Notes under the pieces: generated by a model
Databases searched by the model: none
Told to the model about the DNA's origin: nothing
Seen by the model: the letters and a program-made list of their open reading frames with translations, nothing else
Part shown: piece by piece, positions 59,160 to 64,000 of the stretch
How the letters are laid out: the number at the start of each line of letters is the position of its first letter
Position numbering within the stretch: the first letter of the stretch is position 1
Origin: Marsupella aquatica
Taxonomy: Eukaryota; Marchantiophyta
DNA length: 64,000 nucleotides
Direction: 5' to 3'
NCBI GenBank assembly: GCA_973895155.1
Contig: OZ316896.1
Span: 19,096,001 to 19,160,000 of the forward strand
Program-made: the position numbers and the translations under genes

Positions 59160-59262
59160 TCATGTTTCATCTCATTTTGACCTCTCCTTGACATCTTGCC
59201 CTCACCTCGACATTTTATCCTCACCTCGAAATCTTTTGTGGAATGCATGAGCATGGGACTAG
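59160..59262 (+). mobile_element. Second, decayed Helitron-like 3' end
   Basis: Three short repeats of CTCACCTCGACATTTTATC type lead to ATCTTTTGTGGAATGCATGAGCATGGGA (split: ATCTTTTGTGG, AATGCATGAGCATGGGA) and CTAG|T at 59259-59262. This parallels the end at 55747-55782 in layout, with a mutated hairpin. Confidence 0.45.
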
Positions 59263-59263
59263 T

Positions 59264-61405
59264 AGTTACATGCTAAACCCAGACCAGACTACAATTATCC
59301 TATACTTCCAAGCATATTTTACCAATTGAAGTTTATAAAATAAATTATGACCATTATTTCACTCTCTGGGACATATCATGAATGTAATTTTCTCAAAAAC
59401 TATAGTCTATCTCACTCGTCAACGTTTGAAAATTCTTAGGTAGAAGTTCTTTTTCTGTGGGAGGTGTGTGGTGTCGCTTGATTAAAGCCCTCCCGGATCT
59501 GATCTATCTTGGTGTCCCTTCTCTACAAGGAATCTTTCCTACAGTGAGAGGTAAATCCGATCACGAACGCAACAGAGTAGGGCCCTGAAAAATGCCCCGA
59601 TTCATTTTCGGTCAGCGAAGGGCCCGACCCGCCACATCTGGCGACACAAAAAGAGACTCGACGATGTCTACGTCAGCTTCCAAGCCTGGCCTTTGCTCCG
59701 CCGTTGTTGGGTCTCGGCTAAGATAGCGGCGGTCAAGCCACGGAGTCGTTAGTAAACGAGCACGTTCCGTTGTCATTTATCGTTGAAGACGATTTTGTTA
59801 ATTAATGACCATACGTCAGGGAGTTTAATGCCTCCTGGATAAATTGGGTCATGACACGCCAACAGAGCTTTTAGATAATACGACAGGATTGACGTGTCTT
59901 GCAAGACCCTCCGATCCCAAAATTCACAAAATCACTTAATCACAGCCGTATCAGTGTTTAACGATATTTACCGTTTCTACGGAATGTTCCACCATGTAGA
60001 CACAAATCAGAGTTTATCAAGTTCCCGTTATAAGGCGTCCACACAACGGTAGAAAAACCGTCCGTAACCGGTCAAGAGAACGGATTCACACCACCGTCAC
60101 TGTGTCGAGAGACGGGGACGGTTAGCTACGTCGCCTCCGGTTAGATCACAGAGCGTGGTGATCAATCTCACTCTGGTTCCGTGTTTGGCTGAAACGTCAA
60201 CCGGAGCTTCGACGGTGACGATGTGTTCGGAAGAGGACCGCACGGCACCGATGGGCGATCCGGACAGGTGTCCTATCTGGACGCAATCGAAGCGACCGTG
60301 GTTAACGGAAACGGTGACGGCTGCTTGGGTGCGTTTCTTTCTCAACCTCGGGAGTCGGGTCACTGGTTGGGGGCGATGCTGTAAACCCGCGTGGCCAGAA
60401 AGGCAGTCTACTACAGTACAGTGCAACTCTTCGCAGTGCGGCTGGTTCCCCGTGCGTGCACTGTAAAGCGAGGCAGACAGTACAAGAGTGGGTGGGTCAG
60501 GGTGGAAGAAACACGGCAGACGAGGAGGTCTCTGCTCCACTCGTGTTTCTTTTGTGATTCCTCGAAGTTCTCAACGACGCCTTCGTCGGTGATGGGTACC
60601 ACAAATGCGACCGGAATGATTCTTCAATGTAGTGTGAATTTGTCCACTGTGAAGGTGAAGGCGATGGAGAGAGCGGTGAAGTGAATTGGTAATTTGGGGA
60701 AGAGGGAGGTGTACCGAAGAGAAGTGGACGTTTTATAAGGAAAGCAAAAGACGCGCACGACGAGGTCCTGACGGCATCGCGTGGGACCTTCTTCTTGTCG
60801 ATCTTGGCAAATTGCCAACAGGACGGTGCTCGGATTGGGTTTGCGCAGCTACTGTTAAACTGCGGCGAAGCGAAGTGTTAGAGTGGATTTTATTTTTCTG
60901 TTGGGAAAAATTCCGTCCTCGTTCTGTGAACTGCGCAAAGAACGGGGGAGTGATTGTGATTTGATTTGAGATTCCGCACACCTACCGCTCTTGTTCTTTC
61001 CTCATTTCGTCTGTCCGGGGTGGTGGTACTGCGGTGGTGCGGATTGTAAGGGAAGGGGCAAAAGGGGAGGAATAAGCGCTGTCGACGGTGGTGGCAGGAT
61101 CAGAGGAGTCGGAGAGCGAGCAGATGACGATGATGTATTTGCTGATGCGCTCCTACGACTATTCCTATTTTCCGGGGCGTTTATAGAGCGGCCAGGCTGG
61201 CTTGTGTGTGCCACTGGGATGGCAATCTCTCGTGAGCTGGGTTCGAGGAGCGTGTAGAGGACTGTTGTGCTTGACGACGCGTGCAGCACTCGACAGCGGA
61301 AGAGGAGGATTGTGTTGCGGTGATAGAGAGGGGGTTTGTTTTGTGAAATTTGTTGTTGTAGCAGATACTGCACGGAAAGAAACAGAACAGCGGAGGTTGG
61401 CTCCG
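59264..61405. other. Upstream and 5' region of the CCCCP-type gene, no separate gene supported
   Basis: From about 59450 the DNA becomes richer in G+C and CG dinucleotides than the rest of the window. Overlapping open frames exist on both strands at 60097-60684 but none is recognised. The 5' UTR and promoter of the gene at 61406 should lie here. Confidence 0.4.
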
Positions 61406-62293
61406 ATGGGCATTCAAGCTGAGCTGCCAACCCTGAGGAAGAAAAGGCTGGTGAGTCTGCTGGAGCCGACCACGGCAACAAAGGCAGGGGCCAAGGTGAT
61501 GGATCATGAGTCGTGGCAATGGGGGGCGTTTGAGAATTTGTCGATTGATGCTGATCAGGTCTCACATCCCACTCGGTTCAACTGCGCAGATGCCGCAACT
61601 CTCGCTGAAAGTCCAGATGCGTCTCTGAAACACTTGATATCTCCCTCCACCACTGGCTCATCTCCTCCTTCCCCTTCATCCCCTCTTTCTGCAACATCGT
61701 CCACTTCCAGAGGGGTTTGTGCGGACCCCTTCGGTGGAAATGTAAATGATCATCGGAGATTGAAAAAGCGGAGCGATGAGAAGGATTTGAGCCCAATGTC
61801 GTTTAACGGTGAATTCCGGCCCTCAAGGTGGGATTCGGGTCGGTGGCAGGGTGGTAATAGCTTTGAGGAGTGCACCTCCGGGAGTCCTAAGGGAAATGGT
61901 GTATGTAAGTGTGCAGCTGGTCTCACAGCAGATGTGGCGGTGGTGTGCTGCTGCTGCCCGTTCTCGCTGCTCTATCTTCTCGCCATTGCGTTCGTGAAGC
62001 TTCCCGCTGCTTTTGTGTCTAAGACAGCAACGAGAATGAAGCAAAAGATTGTGGCGAAAAGGAAGAGAGCGGCTGTTCATGAAGAGGAGGAAGACAGCGT
62101 TCCAGCACCAAGTTGTCCGCCGTCCAGGTGTAGATCTTACGAGGATAGAGATATCCAAACTTGGGAACCCGCTCTGGCGTTCGGAGACCAAAAGCTGTGG
62201 AGAGATTATTTCGATTCTCCGGATGCCACAGGAGTCTGGAGTGATGGAGAATTACGGAAAGGCAATGGTGAATTACTGAGAGGGAAGTCGTGA
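61406..62293 (+). CDS. Uncharacterised plant protein with Cys-Cys-Cys-Cys-Pro cluster
   Basis: 295 residues from ATG 61406; the frame is open further upstream but contains no earlier ATG. The N-terminal half is Ser/Pro-rich and probably disordered (SPSTTGSSPPSPSSPLSA). Residues about 170-210 hold the conserved core: ADVAVVCCCCPFSLLYLLAI (four Cys at 181-184), then VKLPAAF and a basic segment (RMKQKIVAKRKR). I recall small plant-specific families with the pattern AECAAVCCCCP, a hydrophobic stretch, KVPAGL and basic residues, of unknown function. The Cys cluster next to a hydrophobic helix could be a site for S-acylation and membrane attachment. The C-terminus is acidic with WRDYFDSPDATGVWSDGELR. 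Intronless as seen. The opposing gene at the right edge converges on it. Confidence 0.75.
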   Translation: MGIQAELPTLRKKRLVSLLEPTTATKAGAKVMDHESWQWGAFENLSIDADQVSHPTRFNCADAATLAESPDASLKHLISPSTTGSSPPSPSSPLSATSSTSRGVCADPFGGNVNDHRRLKKRSDEKDLSPMSFNGEFRPSRWDSGRWQGGNSFEECTSGSPKGNGVCKCAAGLTADVAVVCCCCPFSLLYLLAIAFVKLPAAFVSKTATRMKQKIVAKRKRAAVHEEEEDSVPAPSCPPSRCRSYEDRDIQTWEPALAFGDQKLWRDYFDSPDATGVWSDGELRKGNGELLRGKS

Positions 62294-63415
62294 CGTCCTC
62301 CAGAATAATTCCAGTGTAGCATCACGAATTTCCAGCAAATAGAGGGCCCAATCTTTAGAAAGGACTTCTTTTAAAGCAAAGTTCCGGATGTCCACACGCA
62401 GGGCTTCTAGAAAATTCGATTATTGTAGTCCTGGGCTTCTGACGAGCAGTAGAAATTTGGATGTTCATTGAACCTGGGGATGCAACAGAACATTTTTGGA
62501 TGGTTTGAAGCAACTGCTTCAATCATATCCGTTGTTGCTCGGAGGGTTGTTGAGGCCGACCGGCAAGCAATGCAAGACCCTTGGAGATTGGCTGTCAACT
62601 TTCCACATCTAGTTTGGGTTTCTAGGTTGAAGTTCTGTCGATGCCGATGGGAGTTTCTTTCTTGGTGCGGGTGGACTGACTCTGGCACGTTGATACTTAC
62701 GTCCCGCACTCAGACTGGATTGGTTTCCATATGGCAGTGACCCATGTCGTTCTTGGCTGCGAGAGAACAAGTCATATTGCTCCAATTAACCTATGATCAT
62801 CAATGACGGGAGACGGTGAATTCTATTCGGAGCGAGGACATGTGTGTAGCTGAGTCGTACAAATTCTTAGCGTGGTGTCCGATGCAGTCACCAATGATTG
62901 GTGCGTGGACAGGTGCGGAAACTGTGAATAAGTTCAAATTTTGATCGGCCGGACAATTCTGGCGAGATGTTGGTGGAAGGTGCGGAGGAGTACGAATTTC
63001 GTTGTTCCCGAGGTTGCTAAGCGAGCTGTAGGTCACACTCTAAGTTCGTGGCCCAGGAAGACGGAGGGAGTCAACTTCATGTCAAATAATTAGTTTCAGG
63101 ATGGTTAGAGATGTACAAGTAGGGAGAGTGTAATTTTGGAGGAGTCGTGGAGCGCGGGTGATTGTCTAGTATGGAAAGACTTTCGTATGTTTTCGTCTTA
63201 GGAAACAGTCATAGAATTTGTATAGTGATATTCCATTCTTCTTTACAAGCCTTTCTGTGAAGGCTTTGGGCTTGAAGAGTTGCCGAAAAGGTTTGGTACT
63301 GTAATTGTGACAGTGGACTGCTATTATTTTGTCCAGAAATTGAAAATTTGAACGAAGCTATCCGATCTCATCAAGGATAACAATTATTACTGGGAGTCTG
63401 TTCTGATTGGCCTCT
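62294..63415. other. Convergent intergenic region
   Basis: 3' regions of the two converging coding sequences. A 90-codon open frame at 62468-62740 starts at a non-ATG codon and is unrecognised. No polyadenylation signal was assigned. Confidence 0.4.
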
Positions 63416-64000
63416 TTACAGTGGATAATGATGATGTGTCTTAATCGGAGATAGCCTGTCGTTGTTCTGGACCCCGATGATCCTCCTAGCTTTCTCGAGT
63501 AGTTTCGTCGAAGGGCAGGGCGAGAGGGATCTCAGAGATTTGGGTTTAGGAGTAGACAATCTGGCCTGAGATCTCTCGAATGCCAATTCCTCCTTCTCGA
63601 ACTCCTGCTCTGCCTTATCGATCTTTTCCGCCCACTGAGCTAGAAGTTGGTCGATCGAAAAGTTCGCCTCGTTCTCAGGGAGGAGCCCGATATCTCGCCC
63701 TTCATACTTGTTTTTACTCCTCTCTTCGCAATGTACCAGTCCAGTCTCTCTGTTGCTGCTGCGATGTATCGAAACCAGGCTTCCTCCTGGCTGTTTCTTT
63801 GTCAACGAGGGCTCCGATGATATGGTTCCCAGGCTCCCAGACAGAAGCCTATTATTGCCTCTACCTATGGGAATGTTCACAGTTCTCAATAAAGAAGTCG
63901 AAGGTTTTGTCAAGGTGGTGGAATTGGCTCTGGATTTCGGCAAGAGACTTGAATTGGCCGATGGTTTCGTCGAGAGAGTGGGACTGATTGCAGGTTTTGT
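63416..64000 (-). CDS. Unrecognised protein, C-terminal part, running off the right edge
   Basis: Open from base 64000 to a TAA/TGA-type stop at 63416-63418, 194 codons seen. The N-terminal part consists of imperfect repeats rich in Ser, Thr, Lys and Pro: TKPAISPTLS, TKPSANSSLLPKSRANSTTL, TKPSTSLL. This is followed by a Gly/Ser stretch and then a charged helix (FSIDQLLAQWAEKIDKAEQE, FEKEELAFERSQARL) likely to form a coiled coil. The end is basic (LLEKARRIIGVQNNDRLSPI). Such composition occurs in cytoskeleton-associated proteins, but I do not recognise the family. The start lies outside the window. Confidence 0.6.
   Translation of the reverse strand, partial: TKPAISPTLSTKPSANSSLLPKSRANSTTLTKPSTSLLRTVNIPIGRGNNRLLSGSLGTISSEPSLTKKQPGGSLVSIHRSSNRETGLVHCEERSKNKYEGRDIGLLPENEANFSIDQLLAQWAEKIDKAEQEFEKEELAFERSQARLSTPKPKSLRSLSPCPSTKLLEKARRIIGVQNNDRLSPIKTHHHYPL

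Noticed and set aside
60097-60684. Overlapping open frames on both strands in a GC-rich stretch
   Set aside because: None is recognised, they exclude one another, and low stop density is expected at this base composition. It could still be a real gene, but I cannot support one.
61002-61565. 187-codon minus-strand frame, Ser/Pro/Leu-rich
   Set aside because: Overlaps the 5' region and start of the better supported plus-strand gene and has the composition of an antisense GC-rich frame.

Overview
The window looks like nuclear DNA of a land plant. It holds an AZG-type purine permease, an eight-cysteine lipid-transfer protein, a plant-only Cys-cluster protein and plant-type Ty1/copia elements. 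Genes are sparse, non-coding DNA is full of decayed repeats, and the one clear multi-intron gene has introns of about 700 bp. I cannot name the species; a bryophyte or lycophyte is only a guess.

Layout. At the left edge, on the minus strand, is a three-exon, incomplete gene for a selenoprotein-H-like (Rdx family) thioredoxin-fold protein. Its CxxC motif is assembled across an intron. Then come a foldback hairpin and an old LTR relic (3.1-3.8 kb), and a secreted lipid-transfer protein gene at 5.6 kb (+). A nearly intact 6,488-bp Ty1/copia element occupies 11273-17760 on the minus strand, with 421-bp LTRs and the target duplication CACTC. Its single gag-pol frame is cut by two stop codons. An old solo LTR of the same family follows at 19.1 kb.

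The centre is a segmental duplication: about 23.68-33.5 kb and 40.15-50.6 kb share three collinear blocks. Each copy carries one intact, intronless AZG1/AZG2-like adenine/guanine permease of 580 residues, about 92% identical by hand count. The shared block starts only about 175 bp upstream of each start codon, so the two genes have unrelated distal promoters. The second copy also differs in the helices expected to bind substrate.

The most unusual object is a 331-bp element at 45526-45856. It has two 136/137-bp LTRs with TGTTGG...CCAACA ends, a primer-binding site, a purine tract and the target duplication GTTTA, so it is a complete terminal-repeat retrotransposon in miniature (TRIM). Each LTR contains a tRNA-like sequence with intact RNA polymerase III A and B boxes, and the element contains no TTTT terminator. 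It would be a tRNA-promoter counterpart of the 5S-carrying Cassandra elements.

The right part (50.6-60 kb) is mainly repeats, including a Helitron-like 3' end preceded by a 35-bp minisatellite. Two convergent coding regions close the window: a 295-residue plant protein with a CCCCP cluster (+), and the C-terminal end of a low-complexity coiled-coil protein running off the right edge (-). The genes do not form a pathway; the only functional grouping is the permease pair.
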